The notes under the pieces: generated by a model
Seen by the model: only the letters and a program-made list of their open reading frames with translations
What the model was told of the DNA's origin: nothing
Database searches by the model: none
Translations under genes and position numbers: made by a program
Source of the DNA: JAFGDI01 sp963662515
GTDB taxonomy: Bacteria; Planctomycetota; Phycisphaerae; Sedimentisphaerales; SM23-30
Direction of reading: 5' to 3'
Assembly: GCA_963662515.1 (NCBI GenBank)
Contig: OY759675.1
Location: 2,666,001 to 2,730,000 of the forward strand
Length of the DNA stretch: 64,000 nucleotides
Shown: piece after piece, positions 27,086 to 35,032 of the stretch
Layout of the letters: each line of letters starts with the position of its first letter
How positions within the stretch are numbered: position 1 is the first letter of the stretch

Positions 27086-28228
27086 ATGAATACTACTGAT
27101 AAAAACAGAACTTCACTTAACTTCGGTATTATCGACCGCTATGTCAGTCGCGAATATCTTATCAGCTACCTGATCGCTATCGGCGTATTGCTGGGCCTGA
27201 GAATAATGGTCGATGTCTTCATTGAACTTGATGAATTCGTAGAAACCAGTAACGGCCAAAACCCCTCTACCTTCCAGGTAATTGGCTATATTTTCAATTA
27301 TTACGGACCCAAGGCCTTTGAATATTTCCGCGACCTCTCCGGCACGATCGTTCTCATAGCTGCAGCCTTTTCACTCACCAGAATGACCCGCCAGAATGAA
27401 TTAGTCGCTATCCTGGCCAGTGGTATAAGCCTTAAAAGGGTTATTGCGCCTATCGTCATTCTTGGCCTGCTGCTCAATTGCCTCATGATTATTGACCAGG
27501 AATTCATCCTGCCCAGACTGGCACATAAATTAGTGCTCGAACACGATGAAATGGCCGGCGAAAAAGCGTTCCCTATCCGACTTATCGCTGACCAGCAAGG
27601 CAATGCTCTGCTTTACTCTATCAGTTTTGACCCTCAGGCCAAAACCCTCCAAAAACCAATGATCATCTTCCGCCAGCAGGCAAAAATGACCTCTGTTATT
27701 AAAGCTGATTCAGCTATCTGGGATGATTCGCAAAAACTATGGGTTCTCAAAAATGGCGTCCAGTTCACCGACTCTAACGACCCTCAACAAACCCAATCCC
27801 CGGTTGAAACTTACAGCTCCGAACTAACCCCGGATTATCTGGCCCTGCAACGAAATTCAGCCTATAAAAGCCTTATGAGCAGCAGGGAACTCGGACAACT
27901 CATCAGCAAAGGCGGTATTAAATCTGCCGATAAAGCTGAAGCTCTCTCCGAAAGACACTCTCGTTTCACCGACCCGATCATTAACATGATCATGCTGCTT
28001 ATCGGCCTGCCCATGCTGGTCACCCGTGAGAAAAAAAATAACAAGATAGCTCTCGCTTATATGATTGCCGGTGCTGGCGGTTGTTTCATTGTAACTTTTG
28101 TCTGCAAATTACTTGCCTCAGGTAATATCTATGTTACCAGTGACACCCAAAGGGCCCTTATTACCTTTTTGCCTATTATTATCTTCGCTCCGGCTTCGCT
28201 ACTGGCCGTTGACGCCATTAAAACCTGA
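27086..28228 (+). CDS. LptF/LptG family LPS export permease
   Basis: A 380-residue YjgP/YjgQ-family protein: N-terminal TM segments (YLISYLIAIGVLLGLRIMV), the conserved TRMTRQNELVAILASGISL cytoplasmic loop, a periplasmic domain, and three C-terminal TM segments (PIINMIMLLIGLPMLVTR onward). It would form the inner-membrane channel of the Lpt ABC transporter with an LptB ATPase encoded elsewhere. LptF and LptG cannot be told apart here. The 90-bp spacer before it holds a short palindrome, GACGCATCCTGATGCGAC. It converges with pdxB (6 bp apart). Confidence 0.88.
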   Translation: MNTTDKNRTSLNFGIIDRYVSREYLISYLIAIGVLLGLRIMVDVFIELDEFVETSNGQNPSTFQVIGYIFNYYGPKAFEYFRDLSGTIVLIAAAFSLTRMTRQNELVAILASGISLKRVIAPIVILGLLLNCLMIIDQEFILPRLAHKLVLEHDEMAGEKAFPIRLIADQQGNALLYSISFDPQAKTLQKPMIIFRQQAKMTSVIKADSAIWDDSQKLWVLKNGVQFTDSNDPQQTQSPVETYSSELTPDYLALQRNSAYKSLMSSRELGQLISKGGIKSADKAEALSERHSRFTDPIINMIMLLIGLPMLVTREKKNNKIALAYMIAGAGGCFIVTFVCKLLASGNIYVTSDTQRALITFLPIIIFAPASLLAVDAIKT

Positions 28229-28234
28229 CCGCTA

Positions 28235-29449
28235 TCAACATACACCAAATCCCAATATCGCCAGTGCCGTAGTCACATCTTCTTTATTAATTAAACTATC
28301 AGAACCTGCGAGCTTCACATTATAATTGCTGAATTCCCGCCTTACCGGGTATTCTTTACGCAATTTATCAAAATAAGCACCACGCTCACTTGCCGGCCTT
28401 TTCAATACCTCTCGCATTCTCCTGTCATCTCCGACAATATCGTAAACACTGCCAGTCAAATATGCCAATAATTCCTGCTTACTGCCATAATCACCCAAAT
28501 TCACTTCCAGTACACTATTACTGACCTTTGGCTTTAGCTCTGACACCCTAACCTGCTCTGCAATTCCCAGGCAATCACACAGGCTCTTATATATCATTTC
28601 TGTGCCGTTAACCTTACCATCAAATGAATACCCCGCAATATGCGGCGTGGCAATATCTGTCATAGAAAGCAGCTCTATATCAGGCAAAGGCTCATTTTCC
28701 CACACATCAAGTATTAAAGCCGATCCCCCATGCTTTTTCTTCCATTGTTTCAATTGCTCATTATCTATCACCGAACCACGACCTGTGTTCATCAATATGA
28801 CCTTATCAGACATCAATGCCAGCTCTTCGCTGCCAAGCAAATGCACGGTCTTGTCTGTTCCCTCTTTGATCAGAGGGGTATGACAGGTTATTATGTCCGA
28901 CTTTATCACCTCAGTTAAGCTCTTAAACGCCCCTACACCCTCTTGACGGGCTCGTGGCGGATCATTTAATACCGGCAGTAATCCAAGGGCTAATGACTTG
29001 CTCGCTACCAATTTCCCAATATTGCCCACGCCTATAATTCCCAGCGACTTACCTGCCAAATCACACTCTCTCCGACGGCTTACTTCTAACAGACTCGTTA
29101 TGAAATATTCTGCTACAGAATTAGCATTTGAGCCCGCTGCATTTGAAAAAAAAATATTACTTTTTTGTAGAAAAGTAATGTCAATATGGTCAGTCCCAAT
29201 TGTGGCAGTCCCCACGAATTTCACCGGGGTACCAGATAGCAATTCCTGCCCTACCTTTGTTACAGACCTAACCAGCAATACATCTGAACCCTTTAATACT
29301 TCATTACTTATCTCTCGGGCAGACAACAACTTAACTTCACCAAGCGAAGCAAACACCTCTCGCACATAGGGTATGTTCTCATCTGCTACGATCGAGAGTT
29401 TTTTATCACTGTAAACCATAAAATCGTTAATACCTGTTTTTATAAACAA
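28235..29449 (-). CDS. pdxB: Erythronate-4-phosphate dehydrogenase
   Basis: NAD-dependent 2-hydroxyacid dehydrogenase of the PdxB type, oxidising 4-phospho-D-erythronate in the DXP-independent start of pyridoxal phosphate synthesis. Seen: ADENIPYVREVFASLG at the N-terminus, Rossmann motif GIIGVGNIGKLVASKSLAL, active-site segments NTGRGSVIDNEQL and TPHIAGYSFDGKVNGTE (the GYS-x-GK-x-GT form typical of PdxB), and the PdxB C-terminal dimerisation domain (residues about 285-370). The longest frame starts with a TTG at 29449; ATG 29419 (MVYSDKKLSIVADEN) fits the family N-terminus better, though neither has a strong ribosome-binding site. Confidence 0.9.
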   Translation of the reverse strand: MFIKTGINDFMVYSDKKLSIVADENIPYVREVFASLGEVKLLSAREISNEVLKGSDVLLVRSVTKVGQELLSGTPVKFVGTATIGTDHIDITFLQKSNIFFSNAAGSNANSVAEYFITSLLEVSRRRECDLAGKSLGIIGVGNIGKLVASKSLALGLLPVLNDPPRARQEGVGAFKSLTEVIKSDIITCHTPLIKEGTDKTVHLLGSEELALMSDKVILMNTGRGSVIDNEQLKQWKKKHGGSALILDVWENEPLPDIELLSMTDIATPHIAGYSFDGKVNGTEMIYKSLCDCLGIAEQVRVSELKPKVSNSVLEVNLGDYGSKQELLAYLTGSVYDIVGDDRRMREVLKRPASERGAYFDKLRKEYPVRREFSNYNVKLAGSDSLINKEDVTTALAILGFGVC

Positions 29450-29506
29450 ACTTCCTTATTTTATATAAAATAATCAAATAACTTCTTTAATAATCAAACA
29501 TTAGCA

Positions 29507-29536
29507 TTGACCTGCGATTAAAATTAATTATATTAT
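29507..29536 (+). promoter_or_regulatory. Sigma-70-type promoter of candidate sRNA
   Basis: TTGACC (29507-29512), an 18-bp spacer and TATTAT (29531-29536). It points away from pdxB's start into a 75-bp stretch ending in a strong terminator. The same TTGAC-N18-TATTAT layout recurs at 32277-32306. Confidence 0.65.
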
Positions 29537-29542
29537 CTATAT

Positions 29543-29618
29543 GGAAGTTACCTTTATCTCCTTTCGGGTAACTTACCTACCGGCAAGTGAACTCCCAGAC
29601 ACTTGCCGGACTTTTTTT
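29543..29618 (+). ncRNA. Candidate small RNA with two C-rich-loop hairpins
   Basis: The predicted transcript of about 75 nt has an 8-bp stem (AAGTTACC 29545-29552 / GGTAACTT 29567-29574) with loop TTTATCTCCTTTCG, then a 10-bp stem (CCGGCAAGTG 29580-29589 / CACTTGCCGG 29600-29609) with loop AACTCCCAGA, followed by a run of seven T. Both loops are C-rich and complementary to purine-rich ribosome-binding sites. No ORF fits. It matches no RNA family I recognise. Confidence 0.6.
29580..29618 (+). terminator. Intrinsic terminator of candidate sRNA
   Basis: Perfect 10-bp GC-rich stem, 10-nt loop, then ACTTTTTTT. On the plus strand only; the opposite strand has no T-run after the stem, so it does not serve the minus-strand mcsB gene. 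Confidence 0.8.
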
Positions 29619-29722
29619 AAATCCCCTCAAGTGGTACTACCAATCCTCTTCCTTAATACCCGACCTACTCATCTCTTATTTATATTTTTTTTATACTTTT
29701 TTTTAAAAATTATAACAGATTA

Positions 29723-30778
29723 TCAGACATATTCCTGAAGCTTCTGCCTTATCAGATCGGCACGGAACTGATCTCGCTGTCCGGCCTCCAGATTATCACC
29801 GCACAAATGCTGTAAATGAGCTGGCTGAACCAATAACATTATCTCATTCAACACTCTTATCGGTATCGATATCTTGCCCATTGCCACTCCCATACGCAGC
29901 TGACTCATAAAAAACATCGCTTCCTGCGAGGTTATCAGTCTTGCTCCGCTAAGTATGCCCAAGGCTCGAAATATCTTATCTTCTACCACTACCGGAGTCT
30001 CTTTCAATAATCTCGCCCGGGCCCGACGCTCATACTCCACTATTGGCTCCAACGCCATCTTCTGGATCTCCTGAAGGATTTGATCCTCGGACTTACCCAG
30101 TGTCGTCTGATTAGATATCTGGAACAGATCGCCAACCGGCTCACTTCCCTCGCCATGAATACCTCTTACAGCAAGGTGCATATCTCTCGCCGAATTTAAT
30201 ACCTTCTCGATCTGCTTGGTTATATGTAACGCCGGTAAATGCAGCATAGCTGACACCCGGATACCAGTCCCTACATTCGTCGGACATGCAGTCAAATAAC
30301 CATAATCTTCAGAATATGCATAACTAACCTGCTGCTCTATCTGACGGTCCAGCTCGGAGATACGCTCCCATACGCTGTTTATATCCAAACCACTTGCAAA
30401 CGCCTGAATACGAAGATGATCCTCCTCATTTATCATAACAGACATCGACTCATTCTCTGATACCGCCACCGCACTACCCACGCACTCACGCGAGAGCTTC
30501 TCGGTTATTATATACCGTTCTGCCAGTAAATTCTTCTCCAGCTCTGTTAATTCTTCCAGCAGCTTTAAATTCATGCTCCCGGCATTAAACGGACGAGATA
30601 ACTGCAACCTCACAAATTCTATCAGTTCTGTACGCTTAGCCCGATCAGCTCGAGTAACAAACGGAAAACCCGAAAAATTACGCGCTAACCTTACTCGACT
30701 GGATATTACTATATCCGACATCGGACCTGAACCATCCATCCAGTCTGCTATATTATGATATTTTCCTGATATGTCCAT
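29723..30778 (-). CDS. mcsB: Protein arginine kinase McsB
   Basis: A 351-residue ATP:guanido phosphotransferase-domain protein of the McsB type. Seen: VISSRVRLARNFSGFPF (ATP-binding Arg region), SVMINEEDHLRIQAF (the conserved acidic E-E-D-H loop), LTACPTNVGTGIRVSAMLHL and VRGIHGEGSEPVGDLFQISNQ. McsB phosphorylates arginine residues and marks proteins for ClpCP. It follows mcsA by 32 bp, the usual pair. Neither clpC nor ctsR is in the window, so the target protease must be encoded elsewhere. Confidence 0.94.
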   Translation of the reverse strand: MDISGKYHNIADWMDGSGPMSDIVISSRVRLARNFSGFPFVTRADRAKRTELIEFVRLQLSRPFNAGSMNLKLLEELTELEKNLLAERYIITEKLSRECVGSAVAVSENESMSVMINEEDHLRIQAFASGLDINSVWERISELDRQIEQQVSYAYSEDYGYLTACPTNVGTGIRVSAMLHLPALHITKQIEKVLNSARDMHLAVRGIHGEGSEPVGDLFQISNQTTLGKSEDQILQEIQKMALEPIVEYERRARARLLKETPVVVEDKIFRALGILSGARLITSQEAMFFMSQLRMGVAMGKISIPIRVLNEIMLLVQPAHLQHLCGDNLEAGQRDQFRADLIRQKLQEYV

Positions 30779-30810
30779 ATTTCCTTAAACCACATCTATT
30801 TCTCATCCAA

Positions 30811-31308
30811 TTATTCTGGACACGATGCATTACTCAACACTTTTATCTCATCTCTTAATCGGGCCGCAGACTCATAATCTTCCATTTCCAGGGCCTTCTG
30901 CAACTCCTGACGCAACTTCATGCAGCGAAGCTGATCATCGCCTGATGGAACTACTGCCATCTTCCTGCCCCCTACATGCCGGATCGCACCTTCCTGTGAC
31001 CGGGAAATAACCTGCTCGATCGCCTCGCCAAATACTGCATAGTCATTTGGGCAGCCCAAAAGCCCCGTCTTACGAAATTCAGCCCAGTTCATGCCGCAAG
31101 ATGGGCAAACCAGCTCATTCAACTGGTCAACCTCTTTATGTGCTACCAGAAGATCGTTAAACATCTTATCCAGCGAAACCTGATTCTTTACCGCTATGCC
31201 CTCCTGCGCCGCACAATATTTACACAGATGCTTCTCCACCTTATGACCGTCTGATATCTCGGTCAGATGTACTGTCGCAGGATGTTCATGGCATTTGTCA
31301 CATTTCAT
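30811..31308 (-). CDS. mcsA: McsA, zinc-binding activator of McsB (UvrB/C motif)
   Basis: 165 residues from ATG 31308 (MKCDKCHEHPATVHLTE), six bases after GGAG; the frame is open further upstream, but that start has no proper site. Two pairs of CxxC knuckles (CDKC...CKYC and CPSCGMNWAEF...GCPNDY) precede a C-terminal UvrB/UvrC motif (LRQELQKALEMEDYESAARL). McsA binds and activates McsB. Gene order and spacing support an mcsA-mcsB operon. Confidence 0.92.
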   Translation of the reverse strand: MKCDKCHEHPATVHLTEISDGHKVEKHLCKYCAAQEGIAVKNQVSLDKMFNDLLVAHKEVDQLNELVCPSCGMNWAEFRKTGLLGCPNDYAVFGEAIEQVISRSQEGAIRHVGGRKMAVVPSGDDQLRCMKLRQELQKALEMEDYESAARLRDEIKVLSNASCPE

Positions 31309-31628
31309 TATCATCTCCTGAGATGGATACTTCACCCATCTTTACGCCCCGCATTGTCTTTCCTACAGATCATTATTCCTATCGTCTATTTAATACTGTC
31401 TCTCTAAATTATCCGGGAAAAACTGCCTTTTTTATACAATATCGCATACATTCTATATCAAATTATAGCACTATATTGTAACCAAGGTCGATTATCAAAT
31501 CTAGCAGAATTGCAAATATCTAAATGACAGATAGTTATACAACAAACCTTTATCTGCCACAACCTTACTTACGATTCCAGGACTGTCTATTCGATTACAC
31601 GCCAATACCAAATTCATTATAACGGCCT

Positions 31629-32012
31629 TTAACAGCCTGTTAACAATGATATTATTGCACTGCAACCAGGAGTTTCTTCCACTCGAACTGATTCCAGCTT
31701 AACCCGCTCCGGCAAAACACCTACGATCTGATTCACAAAATACTCTGCCATTCGCTCTGCTGTTGGCGGATTGTCCTTGAACGACGATAAATTATTAATC
31801 ACAAAACTGCTTTGCATTGGTGCCGCCGCCCCCCGAATTATCTTTTGCAGTTCATGAAAATCCATCACAAAACCCAAATTATCCAGCTTCTTACAGCTTA
31901 CTAACACCTCCACTACCCACTTATGACCATGCGGCTCTTCCTCTTTGCCATCAGGCATAACTACATAATGTCTGGCTTCAAAACTTTCTTTTACTGATAT
32001 TGAATATTTCAT
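31629..32012 (-). CDS. 6-pyruvoyltetrahydropterin synthase/QueD family protein, PTPS-III-like
   Basis: A 127-residue T-fold protein with a HGH zinc site (EEEPHGHKWVVEVLV), VMDFHELQKII, the partner histidine position filled by SSFVINN..., and VEETPGCSAIIS with the anchor Glu. In QueD and classical PTPS a catalytic Cys lies before HGH; here the segment is DGKEEEPHGH, with Glu and no Cys. An E-x-x-H-G-H motif is the mark of PTPS-III proteins, which can replace FolB in folate synthesis. So either a folate-pathway enzyme or a divergent QueD. It stands alone, 290 bp from mcsA; that spacer holds nothing I can name. Confidence 0.75.
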   Translation of the reverse strand: MKYSISVKESFEARHYVVMPDGKEEEPHGHKWVVEVLVSCKKLDNLGFVMDFHELQKIIRGAAAPMQSSFVINNLSSFKDNPPTAERMAEYFVNQIVGVLPERVKLESVRVEETPGCSAIISLLTGC

Positions 32013-32276
32013 CTACCCACCTGCCATGTTTTTATTAATAAAATATGTATATATTGTCGTCCCTTTTGCTCATTGCCTTTACTTTTGTTTCACTTGTTAT
32101 TCTAATCTGCAATATGGTAAATGTCAGAAATATTGATTTAACGCTTCTTAACCCTTTCCTAATTCAATATTAGGCCATTACTAACACTAATTTACTTTAA
32201 CTTTTCCACTATCTTTCACAGTCCAATAATAATCGCTTTATTTTGCAAATTATCTAAAAAATTAATTAAATATCTC

Positions 32277-32306
32277 TTGACAATATACCTCTTCTGAATG
32301 TATTAT
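32277..32306 (+). promoter_or_regulatory. Consensus sigma-70-type promoter of candidate ncRNA
   Basis: TTGACA (32277-32282), 18-bp spacer, TATTAT (32301-32306), close to consensus. It faces a region without ORFs and then two intrinsic terminators. The 260 bp before it (32013-32276) are AT-rich and contain no recognisable gene. Confidence 0.7.
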
Positions 32307-32312
32307 AAATCC

Positions 32313-32576
32313 TGTCAATTACGAGGAACAGTTAAGAGAAAACGAGGAATCGAGAGAATAACTTTTTCAGTTCAGTGTTCTGGTTTTTCAAATTCTATTC
32401 CTGTTTGTCCGATTCGGACTCGCGGCGATTTCGCCCATTGGTTTTTTTTGAAATAAAGCGTGAGGGTTTGTTCGTTTAAACTGCTCACGCAGACAATCTA
32501 TCTACTTTCTACTCTCTCTATGAGCTCTTTATTTGACTGAGTGCAAAGCTCAGTCAAATTCAGAGCTATTTTTTTT
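32313..32576 (+). ncRNA. Candidate structured non-coding RNA, about 150 or 260 nt
   Basis: Downstream of the promoter there is no ORF with a start codon, but there is much hairpin potential. GTCCGATTCGGAC lies at 32407-32419. GGCGA-TT-TCGCC (32424-32435) is followed after six bases by eight T (32442-32449), a possible early stop. GCGTGAG (32458-32464) pairs with CTCACGC (32484-32490). A strong terminator ends at 32576. The 5' part is purine-rich (GAGGAACAG, ACGAGGAATCGAGAG). I compared it by eye with tmRNA, RNase P RNA, SRP RNA and 6S RNA and saw no diagnostic segment. Confidence 0.55.
32522..32576 (+). terminator. Strong intrinsic terminator
   Basis: 11-bp perfect stem ATTTGACTGAG (32531-32541) / CTCAGTCAAAT (32549-32559), extended by AGCTCT (32523-32528) / AGAGCT (32562-32567), then A and eight T. 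Ends the candidate ncRNA. Confidence 0.8.
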
Positions 32577-32712
32577 ACCCATACGATCCGCACCTGCAAA
32601 TTACGCCTGCCTGTATTTACCAATTTATGGCCAAATACTGCTTTGATAAACTATTAAGAGAGGAAAAACCAACCAATTCAAATATGATCTGCCAGATACA
32701 CCCAACACAACT

Positions 32713-34419
32713 TCAAGGCTTGCCACTTGAATATATCTGCCCTATTTCATCACCAGACAGACAACGATTAAAAATAAGCAATTCATCAAGAACACCATGA
32801 AGATCACCATCAGGGCCTGTATAAAGCCCTGTAAGACCTATTTTTGCCGAACCGATCACTAACTCGGCCGACTCTGCTCCCTGCTCTGTCAGACCCTCAC
32901 AGGCAAGTTTATCCCACATCTCACCATTCACATAAAACAATGCCTGTCCGCCATCATATACAACTGTAATATTATACCAGCTATCCCGTTCCGGCATAAA
33001 TTCCTTACCATAAACCCGCTGAGGATCCTCTGACCGAAACTGTAAAAACTCAAATCGACTTTTCTGCGATTTTATCGAATACTCACTATCAAATAATGAC
33101 ACCTGGTAAAACACCACACCCTTCTTGCGGCATGATACCACATGACCGCCATACCTATCTCCTTCAGGTATGTACAGCCAGAACGAAATGGTAAATGGAT
33201 TCAATAAAGTCAACTTTTCCGAAGCAGGTATCAATATAGACTGATCCTTACCCCTTTCAAACCTAACCGCCTCTTTTCCCGGCCATCTGCCTTGGACCCA
33301 TTCAGGTTTAGCCCTGGCAATATCTCCAAAAGTGCCATCAAGCATACCTTCTGTCAATGGCGCACTATTCACTAACCGCTCCGGCGAATCAATATCTCGT
33401 ACATGAAAATAACTGGCCACCAAAGAAGGGTCTCTGTGCAGCTCATAACAATAAGCCTTCCACCGGTCATAAGTCGAGCCGCTTACAGCATTTTCCCGAG
33501 CCTGATATTCATCGGAGAATACAAATGCCGTGCGATCAAATCTTGCTGCCTTGACCTCTCGCCCGATCCGGGCCTGGGCCGCCTGACCACCATATAACAT
33601 CATACGCGACTGACTTCCAGCTGCCTTGACCTCCACCCTGCCGCTTAAAACCTGAGTCTCGGTCTGACCACCAAAAAGCCCTGCTGACACTCCAAATTCC
33701 GTACCATGATCTACAACAGTACAACTATCTGTACGCACTGTAAATATACCTTCTGGCAACTTACCGGCTATTATCGCTAGCTTGCCGCTTTGCAAATACA
33801 GAGATGATGATGACTCAAAACATAAATTAGCCGGACTATCCACTACGACACTGCTGCCGTTAAATAGCAAAATCCTGGCCAGCCCTTTTTTCAACTCAAG
33901 CGGCACTCCGGTTACTATATCCGCTCCCGTTGCCAGCCCCCCGTTATGATTCTCCCAAACCGCATCGATCGAACCAGCCAGACATCCAACCACTACTGGA
34001 GGACGAGCCTGTAAAAACATAAAATGAAATACCATCAGCAGCATTGCCGCCATAGAACTTATCGCTAAAACAAGGCCAAACTTGCCCGTAACTAACCTCT
34101 TCCTTTCCTTCTCGATTTCAACTGGCATTACCTCAGGCTCAACTGCCGGGTTCTCACCTTCTAACCGAGCCAGATCCTCCCAAAACTCCCTGCCGTATGT
34201 CGCCGTATATTGCCTCCCCAGCTCTTCTACATCATCATATTCTTTAAGATCACCTAAACCCTGACATACATCAACATAATCAAGATAATAACGCTGCAAC
34301 TCAACATTACTTTTGAGCAACTCATTCAAGCGGGCAATTTCCTGACCCTGGCCGGAGCCTTCCAATACCTGGGCCAGCAATGCACGCAATTCTATTATAT
34401 CTTTGCTCTCATTGCTCAT
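32713..34419 (-). CDS. FecR-domain anti-sigma factor with C-terminal LamG domain
   Basis: 568 residues. The cytoplasmic N-terminus (about 1-105) is helical and would bind the sigma factor; one TM (FGLVLAISSMAAMLLMVFHF, about residues 112-132); then a FecR domain (GVPLELKKGLARILLFNGSS, VDHGTEFGVSAG, TETQVLSGRVEVKA) and a C-terminal LamG/concanavalin domain (PFTISFWLYIPEGDRYG, WYNITVVYDGGQALFYVNGE, GVLDELLIFNR). Start ATGA overlaps the sigma gene stop by 4 bp, so the two are translationally coupled. By analogy with FecR/FecI it should hold the ECF factor until an outside signal arrives; the LamG part suggests a glycan signal (inference). Confidence 0.88.
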   Translation of the reverse strand: MSNESKDIIELRALLAQVLEGSGQGQEIARLNELLKSNVELQRYYLDYVDVCQGLGDLKEYDDVEELGRQYTATYGREFWEDLARLEGENPAVEPEVMPVEIEKERKRLVTGKFGLVLAISSMAAMLLMVFHFMFLQARPPVVVGCLAGSIDAVWENHNGGLATGADIVTGVPLELKKGLARILLFNGSSVVVDSPANLCFESSSSLYLQSGKLAIIAGKLPEGIFTVRTDSCTVVDHGTEFGVSAGLFGGQTETQVLSGRVEVKAAGSQSRMMLYGGQAAQARIGREVKAARFDRTAFVFSDEYQARENAVSGSTYDRWKAYCYELHRDPSLVASYFHVRDIDSPERLVNSAPLTEGMLDGTFGDIARAKPEWVQGRWPGKEAVRFERGKDQSILIPASEKLTLLNPFTISFWLYIPEGDRYGGHVVSCRKKGVVFYQVSLFDSEYSIKSQKSRFEFLQFRSEDPQRVYGKEFMPERDSWYNITVVYDGGQALFYVNGEMWDKLACEGLTEQGAESAELVIGSAKIGLTGLYTGPDGDLHGVLDELLIFNRCLSGDEIGQIYSSGKP

Positions 34420-34961
34420 AAATTATTATCTGCCACTCTTTTATGCCTTATACACCTTACCAGCAGGTCATGTATCCTGCCCAGACTTCTATACAGGCTT
34501 TGCGGAGCCTTGCTGCTGAGCCTTGCCATCTCCTTTACGGTTCTACCGATCATATATCGCTCTTTTATCAGTTCCAGGTCTGCATGCTTTACACCAGCAA
34601 GACATTCTCGCAACCATAGCAAATTCTGCTCATGATGACCACTGCTTTCTTCTACCTGAACACACAATTGATCCAGTAACTCATCGTCAAGGATCAGACA
34701 GCGGTTAGACTTACGAAATGCCAGTATATTATAGTGAGCTATCCTTACAGCCCAGCCCAGAAAATTGCTGCCTCGCTCGAAACTACCTATCTTCTTCCAC
34801 ATAACAGCAGTAGTTTCCTGCATAATATCATCGGCATCATTATAATTCACTACCATCTTAAGTATATATGAATATATTTTCCTCTGATTAACCGTCAGAA
34901 GCTGAACAAACTCCGCTGTGTCAAGCTGTGCTTTATCCTTATTGTCATGAGACTGATCCAT
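34416..34961 (-). CDS. ECF sigma-70 factor (planctomycete type)
   Basis: 181 residues. Region 2 is visible as SYILKMVVNYNDADDIMQET and SNFLGWAVRIAHYNIL, region 4 as LELIKERYMIGRTVKEMARL followed by SKAPQSLYRSLGRIHDLL. This resembles the ECF subgroup expanded in planctomycetes and verrucomicrobia, usually paired with a FecR protein, as here. It should direct transcription of a small regulon, most simply the neighbouring secreted-protein genes. Its paralogue is at 55086-55622. Confidence 0.92.
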   Translation of the reverse strand: MDQSHDNKDKAQLDTAEFVQLLTVNQRKIYSYILKMVVNYNDADDIMQETTAVMWKKIGSFERGSNFLGWAVRIAHYNILAFRKSNRCLILDDELLDQLCVQVEESSGHHEQNLLWLRECLAGVKHADLELIKERYMIGRTVKEMARLSSKAPQSLYRSLGRIHDLLVRCIRHKRVADNNL

Positions 34962-35032
34962 CTTGCCCCTGTAAATCTATTACCAGCTCTATATTTTACA
35001 CTGACCCTGCCCTGAATAATAGCAATAAAATT

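Noticed and set aside
32313..32576. tmRNA, RNase P RNA, SRP RNA or 6S RNA
   Set aside because: No tRNA-like ends, no GAGGAAAGTCCGGGC-type core, no SRP GGAAG/AGCA loop and no long closing stem were found, so it stays an unassigned candidate.
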